This document shows, one piece after another, positions 1 through 5,483 of a DNA stretch of 5,483 nt. The notes under the pieces are model-generated. The model was not told the DNA's origin. It was given only the letters and a program-made list of their open reading frames with translations, and searched no databases. The translations under genes were made by a program, and so were the position numbers. This DNA comes from Acetobacteraceae bacterium (GTDB lineage Bacteria > Pseudomonadota > Alphaproteobacteria > Acetobacterales > Acetobacteraceae): positions 1 through 5,483 of the forward strand of contig CANFIE010000291.1 of the NCBI GenBank assembly GCA_947446625.1, in the 5' to 3' direction. The first letter of the stretch is position 1. Every line of letters starts with the position of its first letter.

Positions 1-899
1 CCGCCATCAACGGGTTTTCCGCCCTGCCGGCCGGCGGCGCGGTACCGCGGCCCGATGTCATCATCGTGGCCCGTGGTGGCGGCAGCCTGGAGGACCTGAT
101 GGCCTTCAACGAGGAAGTGGTGGTGCGCGCGGCGGCGGCCTGCTCCATCCCGCTGATCTCGGCGGTGGGGCATGAAACCGACACCACGCTGATCGACTTT
201 GCCAGCGACCGCCGCGCCCCCACCCCCACCGCCGCCGCCGAACTGGCCGTGCCCGCCCGGGCCGACCTGCTGGCCGACCTGGCACAAACCACCGCCCGCC
301 TGGTGCACGCCGCGCGCAGCTTGCTGGAACGCGCCAATCGCCGGCTGGTGCAGGCCGAACGCCGCCTGCCCGACCTGCCGGGCATCCTCGGCGCCGCCCG
401 GCAACGGCTGGAGGACCGGGGCGAGCGGCTTGGCCTTGCCCTGCCGGCGCTGATGCGGCGCAAGCGCCAGGCCCTGGCCGAGCTGGCCCCACGCCTGCCG
501 CATCCGCGTGAGCAGATCGGCGCCAAGCGCCACGCCCTTGCCGTGCTCGCCACCCGCGCCGAAACCGCCTGGCAGCGCGCCGCCGCCCGCCGCGCCAGCG
601 CCCCCGCCTTGGCCCGGCTTTCCCCCGGCCCGGTGCTGGCCCTGCTGCGCGAAAGGCGGGCGCGGCTGGAAGGCCTGGCTTCGCGGCTGGAAACCGTCTC
701 CTACGCCGCCACGCTGCAACGCGGCTTCGTGTTGGTGCAGGATGCCAATGGCGCCCCGGTGATGCAGGCCAAGGCCGTCTCCCCCGGCGCCGCGCTCAGC
801 CTGCACTTCGCCGATGGCGTGGTGGCGGTGGCGGCCGAGGGCAGCAAGCCGGCCCGGCGCAAGCCCCCGGGCAAGGGCGAACAGGGAGCTTTGCTGTGA
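1..899 (+). CDS. xseA: Exodeoxyribonuclease VII large subunit, C-terminal part (5' end outside window)
   Basis: Catalytic large subunit of exonuclease VII, which with several XseB small subunits degrades single-stranded DNA to oligonucleotides in the cytoplasm. The reading frame is open from base 3 (AINGFSALP...) with no start in the window; the GTG at 66 is an internal Val. About 298 residues are present; E. coli XseA is about 456, so the N-terminal OB-fold and part of the catalytic domain are missing. Seen directly: the family signature VARGGGSLEDL (66-98), then ISAVGHETDTT with HETD at 171-182, then RAPTPTAAAE. A long Ala/Arg/Leu-rich helical region follows (about 250-700), as expected for the coiled-coil part that binds XseB. 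The C-terminal element LQRGFVLV...DG is at about 714-830, followed by a short basic tail. The TGA (897-899) overlaps the GTG start of the M23 gene by 4 bases, implying translational coupling. Identification is secure. Confidence 0.96.
   Translation, partial: AINGFSALPAGGAVPRPDVIIVARGGGSLEDLMAFNEEVVVRAAAACSIPLISAVGHETDTTLIDFASDRRAPTPTAAAELAVPARADLLADLAQTTARLVHAARSLLERANRRLVQAERRLPDLPGILGAARQRLEDRGERLGLALPALMRRKRQALAELAPRLPHPREQIGAKRHALAVLATRAETAWQRAAARRASAPALARLSPGPVLALLRERRARLEGLASRLETVSYAATLQRGFVLVQDANGAPVMQAKAVSPGAALSLHFADGVVAVAAEGSKPARRKPPGKGEQGALL
883..888 (+). promoter_or_regulatory. Ribosome binding site for the M23 peptidase gene
   Basis: AGGGAG lies inside the last codons of xseA, 7 bases before the GTG at 896. 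It supports GTG 896 as the true start, because that start gives a clean signal peptide immediately afterwards. Confidence 0.6.
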
Positions 900-1693
900 A
901 GCGCCGCATCCTCCTCGCCGCCCCCGCCCTGCTGCTGGCCGGCCCGGCGGCAGCGCTGGAATGGCGCGGCAGCCCGGCCCAGGGCGCCCTGCTGCTGGGC
1001 CGCGCCGCCCCCGGCACCCGGCTGAGCCTGGATGGCCGCGCCGTGCGGGTTTCGCCCGAGGGGCATTTCGCCTTCGGCTTCGGCCGAGACGCCGGCCCCC
1101 GCGCCACGCTGCTGGTCACCACCCAGGGCCGCGCTGAGTCCCGCGTGCTGGAGGTGGCCCGCCGCAGCTGGCAGGTGCAACGGCTGGAAGGCCTGCCCGG
1201 CGCCATGGTCACCCCGCCGCCCGAGACGATGGAGCGGATCCAGCGCGAACGCGCCCGCATTGCCGAGGCCCGCCGCGCCGACAGCGCCACGCCGCATTTC
1301 GCCAGCGGCTTCGCCTGGCCGGCCCGGGGCCGCATTTCCGGCGTCTATGGCAGCCAGCGCATTTTGAATGGCGAGGCCCGGGCGCCACATCTCGGGCTGG
1401 ATATCGCCGCCCCGGTGGGCACGCCGATGCACGCCATGGCCGCCGGCCGAGTGCTGCTGGCCGAGGATCTCTACTTTACCGGCAACACCATCATCCTCGA
1501 CCACGGCCATGGCGTGCAGTCGCTCTATGCCCATGCCTCCCGGCTGGATGTGGCCGAGGGCGAGATGGTGGCGCAGGGCCAGCAGATCGCGCTGATCGGC
1601 GCCACCGGCCGCGTCACCGGCCCGCATCTGCACCTGGGGCTGAACTGGCACGCCACGGCGGTGGACCCGCAACCGCTGCTGCCAGCCATCTAA
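896..1693 (+). CDS. Secreted M23 (LytM-type) zinc metallopeptidase
   Basis: Predicted peptidoglycan endopeptidase of 265 residues acting in the periplasm. Residues 1-20 form a signal peptide: MKRR, a Leu/Ala core, then PAAA with likely cleavage before Leu21. Residues about 25-90 form a small beta-rich domain (QGALLLG, PGTRLSLDG, EGHFAFGFGRD), a pattern I associate with alphaproteobacterial M23 proteins. A charged, probably helical linker (about 108-130) follows. The M23 domain covers about 145-262. Its zinc ligands are visible as H165 and D169 (HLGLD) and H246 (PHLHLG, H244/H246), with the catalytic His H213 in LYAH. All are present, so it should be an active enzyme rather than a LytM activator such as EnvC or NlpD, which lose these residues. 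The GTG start overlaps the xseA stop by 4 bases and has a good ribosome binding site. The exact bond cut cannot be told from sequence. Its TAA overlaps the opposing ligase stop. Confidence 0.92.
   Translation: MKRRILLAAPALLLAGPAAALEWRGSPAQGALLLGRAAPGTRLSLDGRAVRVSPEGHFAFGFGRDAGPRATLLVTTQGRAESRVLEVARRSWQVQRLEGLPGAMVTPPPETMERIQRERARIAEARRADSATPHFASGFAWPARGRISGVYGSQRILNGEARAPHLGLDIAAPVGTPMHAMAAGRVLLAEDLYFTGNTIILDHGHGVQSLYAHASRLDVAEGEMVAQGQQIALIGATGRVTGPHLHLGLNWHATAVDPQPLLPAI
1690..1693. other. Tail-to-tail overlap of two convergent genes
   Basis: The four bases CTAA carry the TAA of the M23 gene (1691-1693, + strand) and the TAG of the acyl-CoA synthetase gene (1692-1690, - strand). There is no intergenic space and no convincing hairpin-plus-U-tract terminator nearby, so any termination signal must lie inside coding sequence or depend on Rho. 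Confidence 0.9.
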
Positions 1694-3048
1694 CCCGCCG
1701 CCAGCTTCCGCAGCCCAGCCAATTCAACCTTGCCCAGGGCGGTGCGCGGCAGCGCTTCGGCCACCACCACGGCATGCGGATGCTTGAACCGCGCCAGCCG
1801 GCCCTGGAAATGCGCCAGCGTTGCTGCCACTGAAAACCCGGGGCCGGGCACCACCACGGCCACCGGCACCTCGCCCCAGCGCGCATCGGCGCGGCCGCAC
1901 ACCGCGCCCTCGGCCACGCCCGGCGCCTCGCGCAGCACGCGCTCCACCTCGGCGGGGTAGATATTCTCGCCGCCGCTGATGATCACGTGCTTCAGCCGGT
2001 CGGTGAACCACCAGCGGCCATCCGCATCCACCCGCCCGGCATCCCCGGTGGCGAACCAGCCCTCGGCATCCAGCGCCGGGGTATTGGGCCAGTAGTGGCG
2101 CAGCGTATTCGGCCCCCGCACCAGAATTTCCCCGGCCGGCGAGAGCATCGCCTCCACTCCCGGCACCGGCTGGCCAATGCTGCCCGGCGCCGCCCAGGCT
2201 TCAGCCACGCTCTGCGCAATGGCAATTGGCCCGGTCTCGGTGGCGCCGTACACCTGTTGTACGGGTACACCCTTGGCGTGGAAGGCTTCGATCAACGGCA
2301 GCGGCACATCCGAGGACCCGGCGCCGATGGCCCGCAGGCAGGCTAGGTCCGCCGTGGCCCAGCGCGGATGCGCAACCAGCGCCTGCATCACCGCCGGCAC
2401 CAGCAGCGTCAGCGTAGGCTTGTCCTGTTCCATTGCGTCGAAGAAGGCATCCGGCTCAAATCGCTGGTGCAGCAACACCTGGGCACCATGCAGCAGCGCC
2501 GGCAGGGTCTGGATGCACAGGCCGCCCAGATGAAACATTGGCAGCACCGTCAGCACCCGGTCCTGCGGCGTAAAGCCGAACAGCGCCTGGGCATGCCGCG
2601 CATTGGCAGCAACGGCGGCCTGGCTCAGCACCGCGCCCTTGGGCCGGCCCGTGGTGCCGCTGGTGTAGCATAGCAGCAGCGGCGCGCTGGCCGGCACGCC
2701 AGGCGGCAGCGGCCCCGGCCCGGTGCAGTCCAGCGGGTCCAGCACGGGCGCCCGCACATGGACCAGGAAGGGATGCTGGAAAGGCACCGCCCGCCCGGCA
2801 CCCACGGGCGCGGCCAGCAGGGCAAAGCCGCAATCCGCTTCAATCCAGCTCAGCTCCTCGGCGCTCAGCCGCCAGTTGAGCGGCACCAGCACCGCGCCAA
2901 GCCGGGCGCAGGCGCCCAGCAGGTCAAGCTGCGCGCTGTCATTCCAGCCCAGCCAGGCCACGCGGTCCCCGGCGCCAATCCCCCGCCGATGCAACGCCGC
3001 CGCCACCAGGGCGGCCCGGGCGCCGCCGAGGCTGGCAAGCTCAGTCAT
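1690..3048 (-). CDS. Acyl-CoA synthetase / AMP-binding ligase (class I adenylate-forming), short N-terminus
   Basis: Activates a carboxylic acid as an acyl-adenylate and transfers it to CoA, in the cytoplasm. With the ATG at 3048 it has 452 residues. Core motifs are all present: phosphate loop YTSGTTGRPKG (128-138), YGATE (267-271), TGD (334-336), the hinge and GENIYP region DRLKHVIISGGENIYP (350-365), and the C-terminal PRTALGK with catalytic Lys440. It looks catalytically intact. A frame-compatible ATG at 3066 would add MSRARR but has no ribosome binding site; 3048 is preceded by purine-rich AGGGCGAGACGG and overlaps the dehydrogenase stop by 8 bases, so I prefer it. Either way the protein begins at the point aligning with TYxEL in relatives and lacks the usual first 25-30 residues. 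It is the last gene of the four-gene operon. The hinge sequence resembles fatty or aryl acid CoA ligases; the substrate is not readable from sequence. Confidence 0.9.
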   Translation of the reverse strand: MTELASLGGARAALVAAALHRRGIGAGDRVAWLGWNDSAQLDLLGACARLGAVLVPLNWRLSAEELSWIEADCGFALLAAPVGAGRAVPFQHPFLVHVRAPVLDPLDCTGPGPLPPGVPASAPLLLCYTSGTTGRPKGAVLSQAAVAANARHAQALFGFTPQDRVLTVLPMFHLGGLCIQTLPALLHGAQVLLHQRFEPDAFFDAMEQDKPTLTLLVPAVMQALVAHPRWATADLACLRAIGAGSSDVPLPLIEAFHAKGVPVQQVYGATETGPIAIAQSVAEAWAAPGSIGQPVPGVEAMLSPAGEILVRGPNTLRHYWPNTPALDAEGWFATGDAGRVDADGRWWFTDRLKHVIISGGENIYPAEVERVLREAPGVAEGAVCGRADARWGEVPVAVVVPGPGFSVAATLAHFQGRLARFKHPHAVVVAEALPRTALGKVELAGLRKLAAG

Positions 3049-4285
3049 CCGTCTCGCCCTGCTCATACAGCGCGGCGCGGCCCAGCCGGTCGATGCACAG
3101 CTCGCCGGTCCAGGGCAGCATCAGGCTGCCGCAGCGGCTGTCGCGGTAAATCCGCTCCAGCGGCAGGGATTTCAGCATGCTCTGCCCACCGCAGGTGCGC
3201 ACCGCCTTCACCGCAATGGCGTTGGCGTTTTCCATCACGGTGTATTGCGCCGCCCAGGCCCGCATCACCTGTTCCTTGCTCGGGTCCGGCCGCGCATCGC
3301 TGATGGCCTGGAACCACAGCGCCTTGGTCTGCTCCAGCATCACCCGCATCTCGGCGACCGCTATCTGCTTGGTCGGGTACATGCGCCGCTTCACCGGCGG
3401 CATGCCCGGCCACTCGCCGCGCAGATACTTCACCGTGAAATCATAGGCCGCCTGAGCCAGCCCCATATAGGTGGGCGACAGCGTCATGAACATGTGCGGC
3501 CAGCGGCTGGCGGCCTGGAAGTACAGCCCGGCCGGCATCAGCGCCGCATCCTCGGGCACGAACACATCCTGCAGCACCAAATCACGGGATACGGTGCCGC
3601 GCATGCCCAAGGGGTCCCAACTGCCGGTGATGCTGACACCCTCAGCCGTGGCCGGCACCGCCAGGTACAGCGTGTCACGCCGGCTCAGCGCCGCCTCGCC
3701 ATGCTGTTCGGTGCACAGCACGCCGTAATAGTCGGCACTGCCGGCCAGGCTGGCAAAAATCTTCTTGCCGTTGATAACGAACCCACCCGGCACCCGCCGC
3801 GCCGTGGTGCCAAAGGCCACGCTGCCGGCGGCGGCGGCACCCCCCTCGCTGAACGGCTGCGCGTAGATCGCGCCCTCACCCAGAATCCGCGCGTAATGGC
3901 TGGCGCGGCGGGTCTTGTGCTGGGCGCGGGTGGCGGCGTCCATCTCCAGCGTATCGGCCAGCGCCCCGGTCCACAGCGTGGAGCACACATGCATGTTCCA
4001 GGTCAGCGCCGTGGCGCCGCAGTAGCGGCCCAACTCGGCGGCGGCCAGGCAATAGCCGCGGAAATCGGCGCCAATCCCGCCATCCTCGGCCGGAATGCAC
4101 ACGCCCAGCAGCCCCTCGGCATGCATGTCGCGGTAGTTCTGCATGGGGAAGACCGCATCGCGGTCCCATTGGGCCGCACGCGGCGCCAGGGTGGTCTCGC
4201 CGAACGCACGGGCCTGGCGGCTCAGCGCCGCCTCGGCCGGGGTCAGCCGGAAGGCGGCGGCATCAAAAATCGGCGCGTCGCTCAT
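3041..4285 (-). CDS. Acyl-CoA dehydrogenase-like flavoprotein lacking the usual catalytic Glu
   Basis: A 414-residue protein with the full acyl-CoA dehydrogenase fold order. The N-terminal helical domain (about 15-135) includes LLGVCIPAEDGGIG (59-72) and is followed by the central FAD-binding beta domain (about 136-250), with GGFVINGKKIFASLAGSAD (167-185) and DPLGMRGTVSRDL (224-236). The C-terminal helical domain (about 255-405) has the FAD-contacting RTCGGQSM (363-370) and LERIYRDSRCGSLML (376-390). The usual FAD/substrate signature (TExxxGSD-like) is altered to AQPFSEGGAAAAG (142-154). In medium- and short-chain enzymes the catalytic Glu falls nine residues after the Arg of the RD motif; here that is Leu390. 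The alternative position used by isovaleryl-CoA dehydrogenase falls at about Met265. E395 (PWTGE) is a possible substitute. It could be an unusual dehydrogenase or an acyl-CoA-dehydrogenase-fold monooxygenase. Its ATG overlaps the hydrolase stop as ATGA (4282-4285); no clear ribosome binding site, so translational coupling is likely. Confidence 0.87.
   Translation of the reverse strand: MSDAPIFDAAAFRLTPAEAALSRQARAFGETTLAPRAAQWDRDAVFPMQNYRDMHAEGLLGVCIPAEDGGIGADFRGYCLAAAELGRYCGATALTWNMHVCSTLWTGALADTLEMDAATRAQHKTRRASHYARILGEGAIYAQPFSEGGAAAAGSVAFGTTARRVPGGFVINGKKIFASLAGSADYYGVLCTEQHGEAALSRRDTLYLAVPATAEGVSITGSWDPLGMRGTVSRDLVLQDVFVPEDAALMPAGLYFQAASRWPHMFMTLSPTYMGLAQAAYDFTVKYLRGEWPGMPPVKRRMYPTKQIAVAEMRVMLEQTKALWFQAISDARPDPSKEQVMRAWAAQYTVMENANAIAVKAVRTCGGQSMLKSLPLERIYRDSRCGSLMLPWTGELCIDRLGRAALYEQGETDD
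3049..3060 (-). promoter_or_regulatory. Weak ribosome binding site deciding the ligase start
   Basis: Purine-rich AGGGCGAGACGG directly precedes the ATG at 3048, inside the last codons of the dehydrogenase gene. No comparable signal precedes the alternative ATG at 3066. The match to the anti-Shine-Dalgarno is only partial. Confidence 0.4.
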
Positions 4286-5004
4286 GCCAGGAAGTCACGT
4301 ACCGCCTTGGCGAACTCGGCCGGGTATTCCAGATGGGCCAGGTGGCCCGCCGCCGGCAGCGTTACCATCTGCGCGCCCGGAATCGCCTCGGCCATGCGCT
4401 GCATGGTGCGCGGCGGCGCCAGGGCATCGCGCTCGCCGGCCAGCAGCAGCGTGGGTGTGCTGATCCGCCCAATATCGGCAATGCGGTTGAAGGTGGTCAG
4501 GCAGGTCACCGTGGCGCGGTAGGCGGCGGGCGGCGTATTGGCCATGGCCGAGATCACCTCGGCCATCGCCGCCATGCCTGCGCGCGGGCTGACCATGCTG
4601 GTCATGCTCTGCTGCGCCAATGCCAGCATGCTGGTGCCGGCATTCAGCGGCGCCAGCCGGTCGGCCAGGAATTGCTGGGCGAAGGCCGGGTCCTTGCCAC
4701 CAAAGGCCGGGGTGGTGGCGTACAGCACCAGCCGGCGCACGCGCTCGGGGAAGGTCAGCGCGAATTCCTGCGCCACCATGCCGCCGATGCTGTGGCCCAG
4801 CAGGTCCACCTGCGCCATGCCGGCGGCGTCCAGCGCGTCGCGCAACGCCACCGCCCAATTGGCAAAGCTGGTTTGCGCCAGCAGCGGGGTGCCGCCATAG
4901 CCCGGCAACTGCCAGTGCAGCGTGGCGCGAAACCCGCCCCAACAGGCACCACCAATGCCATGCACAGTCACCAAAGGCGGCGCGGCGTTATTCGTTTCAG
5001 TCAC
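4282..5004 (-). CDS. Alpha/beta hydrolase, compact (possible ring-cleavage-product hydrolase)
   Basis: A 240-residue cytoplasmic alpha/beta hydrolase. The oxyanion motif HGIGG is at 15-19, the nucleophile elbow GHSIGG at 70-75 (Ser72), the acid in AGERDAL is Asp193, and the base in AGHLAHLE is His221; the triad is complete. The cap region (about 98-172) is Met/Ala-rich. Between HGIGG and the PGYGG loop (34-38) only 14 residues remain, where relatives have roughly 25-30, so helix A is shortened, and the usual D before LPGYG is Gln32. It starts with GTG, overlapping the NicX-like stop by 4 bases, with a good ribosome binding site. Next to a NicX-type enzyme it could be the deformylase (NicD role) or another C-N/C-O hydrolase, but the sequence resembles general MhpC/PcaD-like hydrolases more than NicD as I recall it, so I leave the substrate open. 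Confidence 0.88.
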   Translation of the reverse strand: MTETNNAAPPLVTVHGIGGACWGGFRATLHWQLPGYGGTPLLAQTSFANWAVALRDALDAAGMAQVDLLGHSIGGMVAQEFALTFPERVRRLVLYATTPAFGGKDPAFAQQFLADRLAPLNAGTSMLALAQQSMTSMVSPRAGMAAMAEVISAMANTPPAAYRATVTCLTTFNRIADIGRISTPTLLLAGERDALAPPRTMQRMAEAIPGAQMVTLPAAGHLAHLEYPAEFAKAVRDFLA

Positions 5005-5483
5005 AGCAGAAGCTCCCCGGCATTCACCACCGGTGTGCCGTCCAGGGTGATGGTGCAGTTGCGCACCGGCAGGTCGAAATGGCCTTCGGTGAAGCGCCCG
5101 GCGAATTCATTGGCGCCGGTGCTGAACAGAAAATTGCCGGCGAAGGCGCGTAGTTCGGTGCCATTGGTGTCGCGCTGGTCATACATCGCCAGCGCCTCGT
5201 AGCGGGCGGCGTGGTTCATGCCCCAGCCAACATGGCTTACGGCATAGGCCGCCTTGTCGCCCCAGGCGGCCCAGTAGCGCCGCATCAACTCGGCATCGGT
5301 GCCCTCGCCTTCAATTGCGGTCACGTGGTCATCCACAAGAGTCAGCCGCACCGGGCGTTCCAGGTAGCGCTTGAAGGTCAGGTTCACGTCGCCGGCATCC
5401 AGCACCAGCGTGCCGTTGATGGTGTGCGCGGCGGGGAAGGAAACCACCACCCCGCCCGGCCAATGGGCAATGGTGCCGGGCCG
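5001..5483 (-). CDS. 2,5-dihydroxypyridine 5,6-dioxygenase (NicX)-like / M29-type metalloprotein, C-terminal part
   Basis: The frame is open from the window edge (RPGTIAHWPGG...) to the TGA at 5003-5001, giving 160 residues; NicX is about 350, so roughly the C-terminal 45 % is visible. The GTG at 5450 is an internal Val. Features that match my recollection of NicX are AHWPGG near the edge, GTLVLDAGD, YAVSHVGWGMN, AFAGNFLFSTG and GHFDLPVRNCTITLDG. NicX binds Fe(II) through His265, His318 and Asp320; here the His of SHVGWG (codon 5234-5232) is 51 residues before the His of GHFD (5081-5079), and Asp follows two residues later (5075-5073), a near-identical layout. NicX converts 2,5-dihydroxypyridine to N-formylmaleamate. 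Databases often label such proteins leucyl aminopeptidase or peptidase M29 because of shared ancestry, and a peptidase or other ring-cleaving role remains possible. First visible gene of the operon. Confidence 0.75.
   Translation of the reverse strand, partial: RPGTIAHWPGGVVVSFPAAHTINGTLVLDAGDVNLTFKRYLERPVRLTLVDDHVTAIEGEGTDAELMRRYWAAWGDKAAYAVSHVGWGMNHAARYEALAMYDQRDTNGTELRAFAGNFLFSTGANEFAGRFTEGHFDLPVRNCTITLDGTPVVNAGELLL
5013..5018 (-). promoter_or_regulatory. Ribosome binding site for the alpha/beta hydrolase gene
   Basis: GGGGAG on the - strand, within the last codons of the NicX-like gene, 8 bases before the GTG at 5004. It fixes the GTG as the hydrolase start and the 4-base overlap as real. 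Confidence 0.6.

Noticed and set aside
210..242. C-rich low-complexity stretch with repeated CCCCCA and CCG
   Set aside because: It encodes the conserved RAPTPTAAAE motif of XseA in a GC-rich codon style; not a repeat element.
701..1672. A 323-codon open frame on the - strand opposite xseA and the M23 gene
   Set aside because: Composition is typical of a GC-rich antisense shadow, and the + strand genes are unambiguous.
1655..1760. Possible terminator hairpin near the convergent stops
   Set aside because: Only imperfect GC-rich pairings (GCTGCCAGCC-type) can be drawn, with no T-run on either strand; such pairings are expected by chance at this GC content.
2246..2264. Perfect 6-bp inverted repeat CCGTAC / GTACGG with a 7-base loop
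   Set aside because: It falls inside the codons for the conserved VYGATE motif of the ligase, far from any gene start, and has no U-tract, so it is most simply explained by coding constraint.
2723..4522. A 599-codon open frame on the + strand opposite the dehydrogenase and ligase genes
   Set aside because: It lies antisense to two genes with clear conserved motifs, is rich in His/Gln/Arg/Gly/Ala as expected for the reverse frame of GC-rich coding DNA, and shows no domain motif I recognise.
4333..5202. A 289-codon open frame on the + strand opposite the hydrolase and NicX-like genes
   Set aside because: It is antisense to motif-bearing genes, has a His/Gln/Arg/Gly-rich shadow composition and no recognisable domain.
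5001..5450. Treating the GTG at 5450 as the start of a short 149-residue gene
   Set aside because: The frame stays open to the window edge and the upstream residues (AHWPGG) fit the NicX-like family, so this is the C-terminal part of a longer gene.

Overview
The window is very GC-rich (about 70 % by eye) and almost entirely coding. It looks like a chromosomal segment from a high-GC proteobacterium, most likely an alphaproteobacterium (Acetobacteraceae/Roseomonas-like is my guess). The grounds are base composition, the XseA and M23 sequence style, and the tight packing of genes. This is a family-level impression, not a species call. I see no rRNA, tRNA, CRISPR array, insertion sequence or phage gene.

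The left part (1-1693, + strand) holds two housekeeping-type genes. The first is the C-terminal two thirds of xseA, the large subunit of exodeoxyribonuclease VII. It overlaps by 4 bases (GTGA) with a secreted M23/LytM-type peptidoglycan endopeptidase that has a signal peptide and a complete set of zinc and catalytic residues.

The right part (1690-5483, - strand) holds four genes read right to left with overlapping ends, so almost certainly one operon. In transcription order they are: (1) the C-terminal part of a metalloprotein resembling 2,5-dihydroxypyridine 5,6-dioxygenase (NicX), an Fe(II) pyridine-ring-cleaving enzyme related to M29 aminopeptidases; (2) a compact alpha/beta hydrolase with an intact Ser-Asp-His triad; (3) an acyl-CoA dehydrogenase-like flavoprotein; (4) a short acyl-CoA synthetase (AMP-binding family). 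Each of the first two gene junctions is a 4-base start/stop overlap, and the third is an 8-base overlap. The promoter must lie upstream of 5483, outside the window.

The two blocks converge. The TAA of the M23 gene and the TAG of the ligase gene overlap by 4 bases at 1690-1693, with no intergenic space and no obvious terminator.

The operon reads as a catabolic unit. A NicX-type ring-cleavage enzyme next to an alpha/beta hydrolase recalls NicX and NicD of nicotinate degradation, where N-formylmaleamate is made and then deformylated. The added CoA ligase and acyl-CoA dehydrogenase-like protein are not part of that classic route and suggest a different or side-chain-bearing substrate. The dehydrogenase-like protein also lacks Glu at both positions where known acyl-CoA dehydrogenases carry the catalytic base. 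These are the points most worth a second look.
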